64,000 nucleotides of DNA from an uncultured Eubacteriales bacterium (GCA_900548115.1 URJL01000006.1:1-64000), one strand, 5' to 3'. Counted from the stretch's first letter, positions 33,571 to 42,381 are shown. Translations and numbers: made by a program. Notes: generated from the sequence alone by a model not told the origin.

Positions 33571-35919
33571 TCAGCTCTTGGCAAGGCGAACTTGCGAGCC
33601 TTCCTCGACAGGAGCCGTCGAGCTTGTGATGACGTATTCATAGCCGTATTCGGTGCCCGCGTCGACGGCGGAGTTGAGGTTATCCTTTTTAATAACGGTT
33701 ACGTTCACACGCTTTGCGATGTAACGGTTGCCGAGAGGCGTGCTCTTGACGCTTGCAATGAGAATGTACTTTCCGTTTGAATCCTCACGGATGGCGCTGT
33801 TGGGAACAACAAGGTCATATGAGGTCTGACGGTCGCCGATCGAAAGGTTTAAGGTCTGTCCCTCCGAGACTTCGCCGTCGATCTCGATCTCCAGTATCTT
33901 GCCCTTGCCGGGATTTGAAGTGTCGGGTTTGATGGAGGCGACGGTCATTTTGACTTCGGGCCCCCAGTAATAATCGGTGATCGAGCAGCGATCGCCCACA
34001 TGGACGCTTGCCGCCTGTTCGTTGGTGACCGAAATTTCCATGGTGTAGCCCTTGCCGTCCACTTCGATCTCGCCGTAGGAGCTGCCCGCGTCGACTTTCT
34101 GACCGGCAACGCAGTTGAGGTTCGAGATCGTACCCGTAACTTTAGCGGTGATCTCGCCCGTATAGGTCTTTTCCTTTAATTTTTCCACTTTTTCGCGCTG
34201 TTTTTCGATGGCTTCCTGATCCTTCTGAATTTCAAGCGCGAAGAGCGAATCCGCCTTCGAGTTGTTGGTGACAAGGGTAGTCAACTGCTTTTGTGCGGTT
34301 TTGATCTCTTCTCCCAGCTGTTCGGGTGTTTTGGGCATATCCGCTTTCAAGGAATCAAGCTTTGTTTGTGCGGAATCGAGCTGTTCTTTTACGGCGGACT
34401 GCTTTTGCTGTTCGCTTTTTAAATCGTTTTTGACGGCTTTGGTCTCGTTCGAAACCATTTTGTCCATCTCGTTTTTCAATTGTGCGCTCTTGCGTTCCCA
34501 TTCGTTCACGCTGCGCTGAGCCGTCGTTTTATCGGCTTTGGCTGCCTGCAGCCGCCCGTCGCGCGAGGAAGCCTCCTCAAAGTTTTTTTGTGCGGTATTG
34601 AGCTCGGTCTTCAGCTCGACAAGCGCGGTGCGCTTCTGCTCGATGTTGCGGAGCATGGAGGCAAGCTCTTTGTCGGTGACGTTCGTGGTGCTGCCCGCCG
34701 CTTTGCTGATGGCATCGTAACGAGCCTGTGCGGCGCTCACGGCGTCGACGGCGGCGGCATAGCGGCTCTTTGCCGTGAGGTATTCGTCCCATGCGGAAAG
34801 AACCGCCGTGTAATCGGTAAGCGCGTCGAGAGCCGCTTTTGTCTGTGCGATAAGCGCGCTGTCGCCGGTCTTGAGCGCGTCCTCATAGGCTTTCTTTGCC
34901 GAAAGATACTGCGTCTGTGCATTTTGGACCGTTTTGTATTCGTTGTCCGAATCAATATTGCCGGGATAGCGATTTTTCAGTGTGCTCTCGGCGTTGGTAA
35001 GCTTCGACTGTGCGGTGTCACGGGCATCCTTTGCGGAGGAAAGAGCCGCGCTTGCGGAGGCAAGACTTGCCTGTGTGCTGCCGTAATCGGAGGAATCCTT
35101 TATGGCAGTCTGGTAATCTTCCTCGAGATAAGCAAGCTCCTGTACGGCGCTGTCGTAGGCCTTCTTTGCCGCGTCGTAAGCGCTTTTTGCCGCCGCATAG
35201 GACGTATCGGATTCGTCGGAAATTTCATTGTATATGTTGTTTGCCGTTTCAAGCGCGGTTTTTGCGTCGGCAAGATTTTGCGCCGCCGCTTCATAAGCTG
35301 CGATCTTTTCGGCAAGCTCGGCGGAATTTGCCGCATCGCCGTTTGTGAGCTCGCTCACGGTTTTTTCGAGGTTGGCTACGCTATTGGTGTAGCGTTTGTA
35401 ATCCGAGTCATAAATTTTAACGATTTCCTCGGCGCCCGTGATCTGACGGTCGAGCGAATCGGCTTTTTCCTTTTCCTTGCGAAGCGCGGCGAGCTGTTCG
35501 CGAAGATCGTTTATTTCGGTGTTGCTGTCGGAATTGTTGTGGTTGACGAGCTTTACCTCATAATTGTATTCCATATCCTTGAGCGAATCCTCCGCCGCGG
35601 TAAGATCGGCGTTTTCGAAATCCTCAAGCAGAATGAGCGACTGACCCGCCTCGACGTGATCGCCTTTTTTCACCAGCACCTCTTTGACCTCGCGCGCGTC
35701 CTTGGAGGTGATGGAATAGGTCATGTTTGCCTTGACCGTGCCGCTTCCGGTGATACTGGTTTTGATCTGACCGTAACCGGCATATTGTCCCGATACTTCG
35801 GGAAGAGACCAGTTGAGTATGGTATTGGAAAAGAAAGTTAAGACCAACATAACCGCAAGAAAAATAATGGTGGCATTTTTAACCCAACCGCGGCGTTTGT
35901 TCTGAGCTTCGTTGTTCAT
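33571..35919 (-). CDS. HlyD/MFP-type adaptor with a very long coiled coil
   Basis: A 782-residue membrane fusion protein: one N-terminal TM helix (15-35), lipoyl-like half-motifs (GSGTVKANMTYSITS; VKKGDHVEAGQSLIL, near residues 57-100; VAGQKVDAGSSYGEIEV downstream), then about 430 residues of Ala/Lys/Glu-rich coiled coil (about 105-550), and C-terminal beta-barrel and proximal domains (SVTNEQAASVHVGD, PNSAIREDSNGKYI). Usual MFPs have 350-450 residues; the coiled coil here is unusually long and would reach across a thick wall. Third gene of the operon that starts with two sugar permeases; its normal partner, an exporter ATPase/permease, is absent. Confidence 0.85.
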   Translation of the reverse strand: MNNEAQNKRRGWVKNATIIFLAVMLVLTFFSNTILNWSLPEVSGQYAGYGQIKTSITGSGTVKANMTYSITSKDAREVKEVLVKKGDHVEAGQSLILLEDFENADLTAAEDSLKDMEYNYEVKLVNHNNSDSNTEINDLREQLAALRKEKEKADSLDRQITGAEEIVKIYDSDYKRYTNSVANLEKTVSELTNGDAANSAELAEKIAAYEAAAQNLADAKTALETANNIYNEISDESDTSYAAAKSAYDAAKKAYDSAVQELAYLEEDYQTAIKDSSDYGSTQASLASASAALSSAKDARDTAQSKLTNAESTLKNRYPGNIDSDNEYKTVQNAQTQYLSAKKAYEDALKTGDSALIAQTKAALDALTDYTAVLSAWDEYLTAKSRYAAAVDAVSAAQARYDAISKAAGSTTNVTDKELASMLRNIEQKRTALVELKTELNTAQKNFEEASSRDGRLQAAKADKTTAQRSVNEWERKSAQLKNEMDKMVSNETKAVKNDLKSEQQKQSAVKEQLDSAQTKLDSLKADMPKTPEQLGEEIKTAQKQLTTLVTNNSKADSLFALEIQKDQEAIEKQREKVEKLKEKTYTGEITAKVTGTISNLNCVAGQKVDAGSSYGEIEVDGKGYTMEISVTNEQAASVHVGDRCSITDYYWGPEVKMTVASIKPDTSNPGKGKILEIEIDGEVSEGQTLNLSIGDRQTSYDLVVPNSAIREDSNGKYILIASVKSTPLGNRYIAKRVNVTVIKKDNLNSAVDAGTEYGYEYVITSSTAPVEEGSQVRLAKS

Positions 35920-35960
35920 ATTTTGTAATATCCTTTCTGACTCTGAAGGCTTGCAAAAAA

Positions 35961-36875
35961 TCAGTCTTTCAATCCGCCGGAACTTGAAATTCCCTCTACG
36001 AGATAATCCTCACCGTAAAGGAACAAAAGAAGCGACGGGATCATGTAAATGACCGCTACGGCAAAAGCAAGGCTGATCTCGCCTGTGTTGATTTCGGAAA
36101 GAAAGACCGAAAGCGGCATTTTTTCCGGATCGGTAAGCAAGACCAAAAATTGCTCGACCATGTTCCAGTAATCGATAAAGACCAGCATGATGACCGAGAA
36201 CAGCGAGCTTCGGCAAGCCGGAATGCAAATGCGCGTACAGATCTGCCATTCGCCCGCGCCGTCAAGGCGCGCCGCCTCAATGATGCTTTGCGGAATGCGC
36301 CGCATGCTTTTGGTCAAAAGAAAGACCGCAAACGGCGAGAAGATACCGGGTAAGATAACCGCCCAGCGGGTCTCCAAAATTCCGAGAAATTTCGACACAA
36401 GATAGTTCGGAACCAACGTTACCTGATAGGGCATAAACATAAGGACGATGTAGGCGAAGAATAAAAGCTCTCGTCCTTTTCCCTTATAACGGGCGAAGCC
36501 GTAGGAGGCAAGACAGGCGACCAGCACCTGAAACACCACGATCGGCAAAACCAAAATTACGGCGTTCCAAAACTTCAAAAGGTAATCGGGGCTTTTGAAC
36601 AGTACGGTGTAGTACTGACTGAAGGTCACCATATCGGGGATGAGCTTTAAATTGACTTTCTCGGATATGTAGGCTTTCCCGCCCGATGTGCTCTCGGCAA
36701 AGATCGCGCCGTAATTTGCGCTGATCTCCGACTCGGACATAAAGGAATTCGTTATGGTAAAAACGGTCGGGAACAGGAAAAGCAGAGCAAACGCGGCAAC
36801 CAAAACGAACAGAACGGTTCGCGCCGTATAGCGCCGGACGCGCTGCAGGGGAGTGAGATTGTTCTTTCGCATCAC
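35961..36875 (-). CDS. CUT1 sugar ABC transporter permease, MalG/UgpE type
   Basis: A 304-residue inner-membrane permease with six hydrophobic segments. The ATPase-contact EAA loop is visible as EAARLDGAGEWQICTRICIP. The N-terminal TM helix is followed by the extracellular loop found in MalG-like proteins. Its ATG overlaps the stop of the first permease (ATGA), so the two are coupled and should form a heterodimer. Energy must come from an ATPase encoded elsewhere; the stand-alone UgpC/MsiK-type ATPase at 44946-46061 is the nearest candidate. Confidence 0.93.
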   Translation of the reverse strand: MMRKNNLTPLQRVRRYTARTVLFVLVAAFALLFLFPTVFTITNSFMSESEISANYGAIFAESTSGGKAYISEKVNLKLIPDMVTFSQYYTVLFKSPDYLLKFWNAVILVLPIVVFQVLVACLASYGFARYKGKGRELLFFAYIVLMFMPYQVTLVPNYLVSKFLGILETRWAVILPGIFSPFAVFLLTKSMRRIPQSIIEAARLDGAGEWQICTRICIPACRSSLFSVIMLVFIDYWNMVEQFLVLLTDPEKMPLSVFLSEINTGEISLAFAVAVIYMIPSLLLFLYGEDYLVEGISSSGGLKD

Positions 36876-37840
36876 TGTTCCACATCCCTTCCGAATTTGT
36901 CCTCGACAATGAAAAGGACTCCGACGATCGCCACCATGACGGCAAACATGATCATCGACGCGGCGGAAAGCTTTTGATAATCGAATTTGCGGAACATGTT
37001 GTTCATGAAGTGCTGAAGCGTATAAAGACTTTGATACGGGTAATTTCCGGTGAGTAGATAGATCTCACGGAAGACCTTAAAGGAGTTGATCAGCGAAATG
37101 ATCAGGACGAACAGGATCGAGGGAGAAAGGTAGCGCAGTTTGATGGAAAAGAAAATGCGCACATTGCCCGCACCGTCGACCTCGGCGGCTTCGATGGGGT
37201 ATCTCGGAATATTGCCGATCGCCGCCATGAAAAGGATCATGTTGTAGCCGATGTTTTTCCACAGAAAAAGCAGAACGACAATGTAAATGCTGAAATCGCT
37301 CTTCAGCCAGTCGACCGGCTGTCCGCCCATGAGCGAGACGATATTGCTCAGTACGCCGTCGTGATGGAAAACGACCTGCCAGATCAAAACGACCGAGGCG
37401 ACCGGCACCATCATCGGACTCAAAAAGAAGGTTCGAAGCTTGCTTTTCATCGGGATGTCCTGCTCAAGTGCAATCGCAAGAAGAAGCGGGATCACCACGG
37501 CAAGCGGAACCGACAAGAGCGAAATGCGCAGTGTGTTCCCCGCCGCCTGACGGAAAGCCGCGTTTTTCCAGACGGTTATAAAATTTTGGAACCCGACAAA
37601 CTCCATGTTGACGGGGTCGCTCACCACCGAATAGGCGATGATAACAAGAAACGGGGCGGCGAAAAAGACGAGAATGCCCAAAAAACTGGGCAGTAAAAAC
37701 AGCCGCGAAGCGCGCTTTGCGCGCTTGTCTTCGCTGAATTGACGAACTTTGTTCGGATCCCGTTTGCTGAAGAGGGAAAAGCTTTTTTTCTTCGGCGTTT
37801 CCGAAGGAGCTTTCGGCTCGGATCTATGTAAAAAACGCAT
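36872..37840 (-). CDS. CUT1 sugar ABC transporter permease, MalF/UgpA type
   Basis: A 322-residue permease, first gene of the operon. A charged, lysine-rich cytosolic N-terminus (about 45 residues) precedes six hydrophobic segments; the EAA loop is EAAEVDGAGNVRIFFSIKLR. AGGAGAGAG precedes the ATG at 37840. Its promoter, about 190 bp upstream, is near consensus, and the leader contains two hairpins. Partner of the coupled MalG-type permease. Confidence 0.93.
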   Translation of the reverse strand: MRFLHRSEPKAPSETPKKKSFSLFSKRDPNKVRQFSEDKRAKRASRLFLLPSFLGILVFFAAPFLVIIAYSVVSDPVNMEFVGFQNFITVWKNAAFRQAAGNTLRISLLSVPLAVVIPLLLAIALEQDIPMKSKLRTFFLSPMMVPVASVVLIWQVVFHHDGVLSNIVSLMGGQPVDWLKSDFSIYIVVLLFLWKNIGYNMILFMAAIGNIPRYPIEAAEVDGAGNVRIFFSIKLRYLSPSILFVLIISLINSFKVFREIYLLTGNYPYQSLYTLQHFMNNMFRKFDYQKLSAASMIMFAVMVAIVGVLFIVEDKFGRDVEQ

Positions 37841-38026
37841 TACTCTCTCCTGACAAAAAAGGTTTTTTACTCGGTATGCGGAAGATATTTCCGCGGTGTA
37901 CCTTGTAAGACGGATAAAGTGACAAAAAGTTCCGGAAAAGGCTCCGGAATTTTTAAAGATTTACGGGGATTTTTGCGAAAAAGCAGAGCGGTGCATTCCC
38001 GTAATTATTCGTTTGCTCTTACATAT
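37841..38026 (-). promoter_or_regulatory. Leader of the ABC importer/adaptor operon with two hairpins
   Basis: This is the ~180-nt untranslated region between the operon promoter and the first permease; no gene is supported. It holds GCGGAA-N5-TTCCGC (near 37878-37894) and a stem TTCCGGA/TCCGGAA (near 37930-37951) flanked by CTTTTTG on the minus strand and TTTTT on the plus strand, which looks like a terminator or attenuator. Confidence 0.45.
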
Positions 38027-38055
38027 AGGATACTATAGAAACGTTCCAAAGTCAA
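38027..38055 (-). promoter_or_regulatory. Sigma-A promoter of the ABC importer/adaptor operon
   Basis: On the minus strand TTGACT (38055-38050) and TATCCT (38032-38027), 17-bp spacing. Confidence 0.7.
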
Positions 38056-38125
38056 GCAAAAAAACGTTTTTCCCATAAATTATCGGCAAAAGGCGACGCT
38101 TTCCGGCACAAATTTCGCACATCGG

Positions 38126-38154
38126 TTGACAGTACGGAAAAATTGCCGTATAAT
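38126..38154 (+). promoter_or_regulatory. Sigma-A promoter of manA
   Basis: TTGACA (38126-38131) and TATAAT (38149-38154), 17-bp spacing, 27 bp before the start codon. Confidence 0.88.
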
Positions 38155-38181
38155 GATGTCGGAAAACAGGAGGAGAGAATT

Positions 38182-39099
38182 ATGTATCCTTTAAGGCTTC
38201 AATCGGTACTGAAAGATATTTTATGGGGCGGAACGCGCCTGTCGGAGGAATACGGCAAAGGCACACGGGGACAGAAGATTGCCGAGGCGTGGGTTCTCGC
38301 CCTTCGGCAGGACGGTGAAAACCGCATTGAGAACGGACCTTTGGCGGGCAAAACACTTTCCGAAACGGGACTTTTTCCCGAGCCGTTCCCGCTTCTTATA
38401 AAGCTCATCGACGCACATGACCGCCTTTCGGTCCAGGTGCATCCGAACGACGAAGCGGCACACGCGGCGGGTCTTCCCGCAGGAAAGACCGAAATGTGGT
38501 ATGTTCTCGACGCAAAAGAGGGCGCGGAGCTGGTATACGGAATCGAAAACATCAACAAGGAAACGCTGGGCAAGGCCGCCGAGAGCGGACAGCTCGAGCC
38601 GTATCTCAAACGAAAAAAGGTGCATAAGGGCGATGTGTTTTTCATTCCCGCGGGGCTGGTTCACGCCATCGGCGACGGAATCTTGATCGCCGAGGTGCAG
38701 CAGAATTCCAACACGACCTATCGCCTCTACGATTATGACCGCCGCGATAAAGACGGAAAGACGCGTCCTTTGCACATCAAAGAAGCGCTGGCGGTTCTCG
38801 ACAGCACGCTTCCGCACGGCAAAAACACGCCCGAGATGCTCGAAAAAACCGAAAAAATGTCCCGCGAGCGCCTTTGCCGCTGCAAATATTTTGAGACCGA
38901 GCGCCTTACGCTTTCCGATACAGCGTATTCGTTTGACGGCGAAAACATGCGCTTTTTCCTCTGCCTCGAGGGCGAAGGCGCGTTCCGTCATAACGGAATC
39001 GAATACCCCTTCCGAAAAGGGGACGCCTATCTTGTCCCGGCAAAAACGGGGCGTTTTTCGGTCGAGACCGCGAAAAGCTGTACTCTGCTTACCGTTTAA
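38182..39099 (+). CDS. manA: Mannose-6-phosphate isomerase, class I
   Basis: Interconverts mannose 6-phosphate and fructose 6-phosphate. The 305-residue cupin enzyme has the zinc-site motifs QVHPND, KTEMWYVL (Glu) and PAGLVHAIGDG (His), and the active-site region NSNTTYRLYDYDR. The short form without the helical domain is typical of Bacillota. The start at 38182 follows AGGAGGAG 4-5 bp upstream; the in-frame ATG at 38143 lies inside the promoter. Divergent from the ABC operon; convergent with the second glycyl radical enzyme. Confidence 0.95.
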   Translation: MYPLRLQSVLKDILWGGTRLSEEYGKGTRGQKIAEAWVLALRQDGENRIENGPLAGKTLSETGLFPEPFPLLIKLIDAHDRLSVQVHPNDEAAHAAGLPAGKTEMWYVLDAKEGAELVYGIENINKETLGKAAESGQLEPYLKRKKVHKGDVFFIPAGLVHAIGDGILIAEVQQNSNTTYRLYDYDRRDKDGKTRPLHIKEALAVLDSTLPHGKNTPEMLEKTEKMSRERLCRCKYFETERLTLSDTAYSFDGENMRFFLCLEGEGAFRHNGIEYPFRKGDAYLVPAKTGRFSVETAKSCTLLTV

Positions 39100-39123
39100 A
39101 AAGGGCGGTTCAAAGAACGTTAA

Positions 39124-39156
39124 CCCCCTCCGAAGCTGCCTTCGGAGGGGGTTTTT
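39124..39156. terminator. Strong terminator between manA and the second glycyl radical enzyme
   Basis: A perfect 12-bp stem CCCCCTCCGAAG / CTTCGGAGGGGG, loop CTGC, then TTTTT. It abuts the stop codon of the convergent gene. Confidence 0.92.
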
Positions 39157-41405
39157 CAGGATTCGTAGTAATTGCGTGACAGAACTTCTTTTTGCCACTC
39201 CTCCGAGAGCGAAACAAAGGGACAGGAAAAGCCGGTGACACGCACCAAGATATGACGGTACCGGTCGGGTTCCTTTTGCGCCGCCAAAAGCTCCTCACGG
39301 TTTACACAGTTCACCTGAATCGCCTCGACTCCGCAAAGAGCGCAGGCACGGACAAAGCCCGCAAGCTGTTCCTCCGTAAGCTTTGCTGCGGGAAGCATGA
39401 CGTTCAGTATTGAATTTGCCGCGCAGTTTTGCAGCTTCATTGCCTTTACCGAGCGCAAAACGTCGGTCACGGAGCGAATCTCTTTAAGGCGGGTGGGCGT
39501 GATTCCGTGCGCGATATAATATCCGCTTTTTCGTCCGTTGGGCGTGGCGGCAATCTTTTTGCCCCAGTGCAAAACCTCGGTATACATAAAATATCCGATC
39601 GAATACTCCCCGCCGAAAAGCGTGGGAAGAGAACGGGTCAGCCTATACAGATCGGCGTTCAGCCTTGCCGCAAGTGTGCAGGACTCGGGTGAGCCGTCTC
39701 CGAAGGACGGACACCTTGTGAGCCGCATGCGAAGCGCCTCGTCGGGAAAATCGAGCTTGCATTGCCGTATCAGTTCGACAAGCGTCAGCGTTTTATCCTC
39801 AAAGCACATCTTTTTTATGGCGGAAAGCGAGTCGATCACATCGGGGAAGCCGCAGAAATTCATCGTTTCCCGCGCGTATCCCGTTCCGCCGTTTGAAATA
39901 TCCCGTCGGTTTTTCAACGGATTCCGCATGAGCGCCGAGGTAAGACAAAGCGGCGAAATTTCTTTCCAATGCTTTCCGAGCGCAAAGGAAAGCGCGGCTT
40001 TTTGCCGGATCAAAAGCTCGGTGTTGTGAAGAAAAATCGAATAGACCTCTTCGAAGCTTTGCGCGTCGAAAAGCGGTTTGAAGGAAAGCGCGTTTTCCGA
40101 AAGCTTATCCTGCGGCATATGAACGCTCCATTCCATAACGCGCAAAAGATTCAAATATTCGCCTCCGTTGTCCTTATTTAAATCGCCGATCGTCGCATCC
40201 CAACAACCCGAAACAATGTAGTCGCGTGCATCGTCAAGCGCGTAGCCCGCCGCCGTTTTGGCGGGGATCATCACATCGTCGTTTTCGAAAAGTAAAATGT
40301 TTTTGCCGTGCATAAGAGGCGCGGTGATCGCTCTCAGATATTCTTCGGAAGAGCCCGAGCCGAAACGGCACATAATTTTCGGGTACAAAAGATTCAATTC
40401 CACCGCCGCACGCAAAAGCATGCGGTCAATGTCGTTAAAGACCTCGTTGCCGTCTCGATCGACCCCGCCGATCGAGACGGAATTCTCGTATTCGTAATCG
40501 CCATATCCCGCCATGATCTTATCTCGGTCGACCGGACAATCCCATATTAAAAGGAAGCGGCAAAGAAGGTCGTAAAGCTCTTCTTCGCTCTCGCCCGTCT
40601 CCCGTGATTTTTCGAGAAGAGGAAAAAGCAAAATATCGGGGCGTCCCATCGAATTGTAGCCGTATCCTTCAAGGCTTCCGAGCGCCTTGCGCATAAAGGC
40701 AAGTGTTTCCAGTCCTTCGTAAAAGTTCTGCGGCGGATTCCAAGGAACGCGCTTTGCCGTTTCGGCAATGCGCAAAAGATTTTTCCGTTCGGTTTCGTTT
40801 TTTGCTTTTTCAAGAAGCCGTTCGGCTTCTTTTGCAAACTTATCCGACATTTTTTTGAGACACATAAGCCCCGTCAGAGCACAGTGAACAAAATCGCGTT
40901 CTTCCTCGCTTTCGCAGCATGAAAGCGCCTCCGTCGCCTCGTCATAAATGCCCGAAAGTCCGACTGAGAAGATCTTTTTCAGCGGAATCGGAGAGTGCTC
41001 GCAATCAAAGCCCGAACCGCCGTCAAGGTACAGGATATCCGACATGTTGCGGTGGAAAAGCGCGGCTTTTGCCTCGTTGTTTTCTCGTGCTTTGTGTTCG
41101 TTCCGTTCCATTATCCACCCGTTTGCCTGCTCCGCACCCAAGGTCCTGTTATAACAACCGTCGCCGAAAGCGCCGAAGCCGCCCGTTTCGAACCAGAAAG
41201 GATTTTCAAAGAACAGTTTCGGCTCGAAAAGATCGGCGATCGCCGTATACTGCTCCGCCTTCAGACGGTAAGCGTTTTGATTCGGATGCGTTCGGTCAAA
41301 GTCGTCAAGGCGAGCGTAAACACGGTCGTGCAGCTGCTGCACGGCGGTATTGACTTCATTTTTGTAATAGTCGCACAAAGTGCGTCGAAGCGTTTCAAGG
41401 CTCAT
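39156..41405 (-). CDS. Glycyl radical enzyme (PFL superfamily) with Cys-Trp-Asp active site
   Basis: A 749-residue radical enzyme. RVTGFS places the glycyl radical at Gly725, 24 residues before the end as in the other copy in this window. The thiyl cysteine is Cys401 in VSGCWDATIG; the residue two further on is Asp403, where dehydratase-type relatives have Glu and PFL has a second Cys arrangement. Sequence is only distantly similar to the enzyme at 13007-15148, so this is not a recent duplication. No activase gene is adjacent; the one at 12161 or another must serve it. Divergent AraC gene at 41572 is the likely regulator. The reaction is unknown. Confidence 0.88.
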   Translation of the reverse strand: MSLETLRRTLCDYYKNEVNTAVQQLHDRVYARLDDFDRTHPNQNAYRLKAEQYTAIADLFEPKLFFENPFWFETGGFGAFGDGCYNRTLGAEQANGWIMERNEHKARENNEAKAALFHRNMSDILYLDGGSGFDCEHSPIPLKKIFSVGLSGIYDEATEALSCCESEEERDFVHCALTGLMCLKKMSDKFAKEAERLLEKAKNETERKNLLRIAETAKRVPWNPPQNFYEGLETLAFMRKALGSLEGYGYNSMGRPDILLFPLLEKSRETGESEEELYDLLCRFLLIWDCPVDRDKIMAGYGDYEYENSVSIGGVDRDGNEVFNDIDRMLLRAAVELNLLYPKIMCRFGSGSSEEYLRAITAPLMHGKNILLFENDDVMIPAKTAAGYALDDARDYIVSGCWDATIGDLNKDNGGEYLNLLRVMEWSVHMPQDKLSENALSFKPLFDAQSFEEVYSIFLHNTELLIRQKAALSFALGKHWKEISPLCLTSALMRNPLKNRRDISNGGTGYARETMNFCGFPDVIDSLSAIKKMCFEDKTLTLVELIRQCKLDFPDEALRMRLTRCPSFGDGSPESCTLAARLNADLYRLTRSLPTLFGGEYSIGYFMYTEVLHWGKKIAATPNGRKSGYYIAHGITPTRLKEIRSVTDVLRSVKAMKLQNCAANSILNVMLPAAKLTEEQLAGFVRACALCGVEAIQVNCVNREELLAAQKEPDRYRHILVRVTGFSCPFVSLSEEWQKEVLSRNYYES

Positions 41406-41440
41406 GGAAAAGAACTCCTTTTTTTGTTTTCTTACTTCGT

Positions 41441-41469
41441 ATTATAAAAAACAGCAGACGCTTTTTCCA
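41441..41469 (-). promoter_or_regulatory. Possible promoter of the second glycyl radical enzyme
   Basis: On the minus strand TATAAT (41446-41441) is 17 bp from TGGAAA (41469-41464). The -35 is poor, as expected for an activator-dependent promoter. Confidence 0.5.
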
Positions 41470-41528
41470 TGAATAAAAAAGCATAAATGGATTTTTCGGA
41501 CAAAAAATTTAAAAAAATAATTTTATAC

Positions 41529-41557
41529 TTGCAAAATACAGTCAATTTTGCTATACT
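41529..41557 (+). promoter_or_regulatory. Sigma-A promoter of the fifth AraC gene
   Basis: TTGCAA (41529-41534) and TATACT (41552-41557), 17-bp spacing. The predicted transcript start (~41564) is only about 8 nt before the ATG. Confidence 0.6.
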
Positions 41558-41571
41558 GAAGCCGAAGGGGG

Positions 41572-42342
41572 ATGAATATTACGGACATTTCGATCAAACG
41601 CATCATTTCGATCCATACCCATACGCCGACCAATTCCGCGTGGATATCCACCGAAAAGCACCCCTGTTATCTTGCCTATCAGAAAAAGGGAAGTTACCGC
41701 CATGTTCTGACGGAAGACGGCCGTGTTCTTTCGGCAGATCCCGAAACCGTTTTGTTCCTGAGAGCCGAGGATCGGTATCGCGTTACCGCAATCGAGCACG
41801 GATATTCGACCGTTGCGGCTTTTGAAGCCGAAAATGTGCCGCCCTCCTTTGTACTCCTCCCTAAGGACGGAACCTTTGAAAAAATGTTTCGTGAGCTTAT
41901 GAATTGCCGAAATCAAGATGTTACCGCAAACCGCTTGACGGCGACGGGCATTCTGTACGAAATCTTCGGTCGAACGCTGAACGAAATGAAAAAAGAAAAA
42001 AAGGAAAATCCCGGAAAGGAAGTTTTTTCGGCGGCGCGCCTGTATGTACAGGAGCACTGTATGAGCTCCGAGTTTACGCTGAATACTCTGTGCGACGCAT
42101 TGAACATAAAGGAGCGGCGTCTGGAACGGATTTTTCACGAATATTGCGGAAAATCCTGCTGGAAATATGTGACCGAAACACGGCTGGATGCTGCAAAGAG
42201 GCTGCTTGAAACGGCGCTGTACCCCGTCGGCACGGTCGGCGCAATGTGCGGCTTTTCCGATCCGTATTACTTCAGCCGCTTTTTCAAAAAATACGTCGGC
42301 GTGTCTCCGTCGGATTATCGTGCGGCAGGGAAAGAGCGGTGA
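41572..42342 (+). CDS. AraC-family transcriptional regulator (5 of 5)
   Basis: A 256-residue regulator: N-terminal sensor (PCYLAYQKKGSYRHVLTEDG) and C-terminal AraC DNA-binding region (about residues 155-252; LCDALNIKERRLERIFHEY and GAMCGFSDPYYFSRFFKKY). The ATG at 41572 is preceded directly by AAGGGGG, too close for a normal Shine-Dalgarno, and no in-frame ATG follows for about 100 residues, so a near-leaderless message is possible. Divergent from the second glycyl radical enzyme, which it probably controls. Confidence 0.9.
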   Translation: MNITDISIKRIISIHTHTPTNSAWISTEKHPCYLAYQKKGSYRHVLTEDGRVLSADPETVLFLRAEDRYRVTAIEHGYSTVAAFEAENVPPSFVLLPKDGTFEKMFRELMNCRNQDVTANRLTATGILYEIFGRTLNEMKKEKKENPGKEVFSAARLYVQEHCMSSEFTLNTLCDALNIKERRLERIFHEYCGKSCWKYVTETRLDAAKRLLETALYPVGTVGAMCGFSDPYYFSRFFKKYVGVSPSDYRAAGKER

Positions 42343-42351
42343 AAACAACAA

Positions 42352-42381
42352 AAAGCCCGGACGGATCGTCCGGGCTTTTGG
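42352..42381. terminator. Bidirectional terminator
   Basis: AAAAGCCCGGACG-GAT-CGTCCGGGCTTTT, a 13-bp stem between the AraC gene and the convergent zinc-ribbon gene. Confidence 0.92.
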
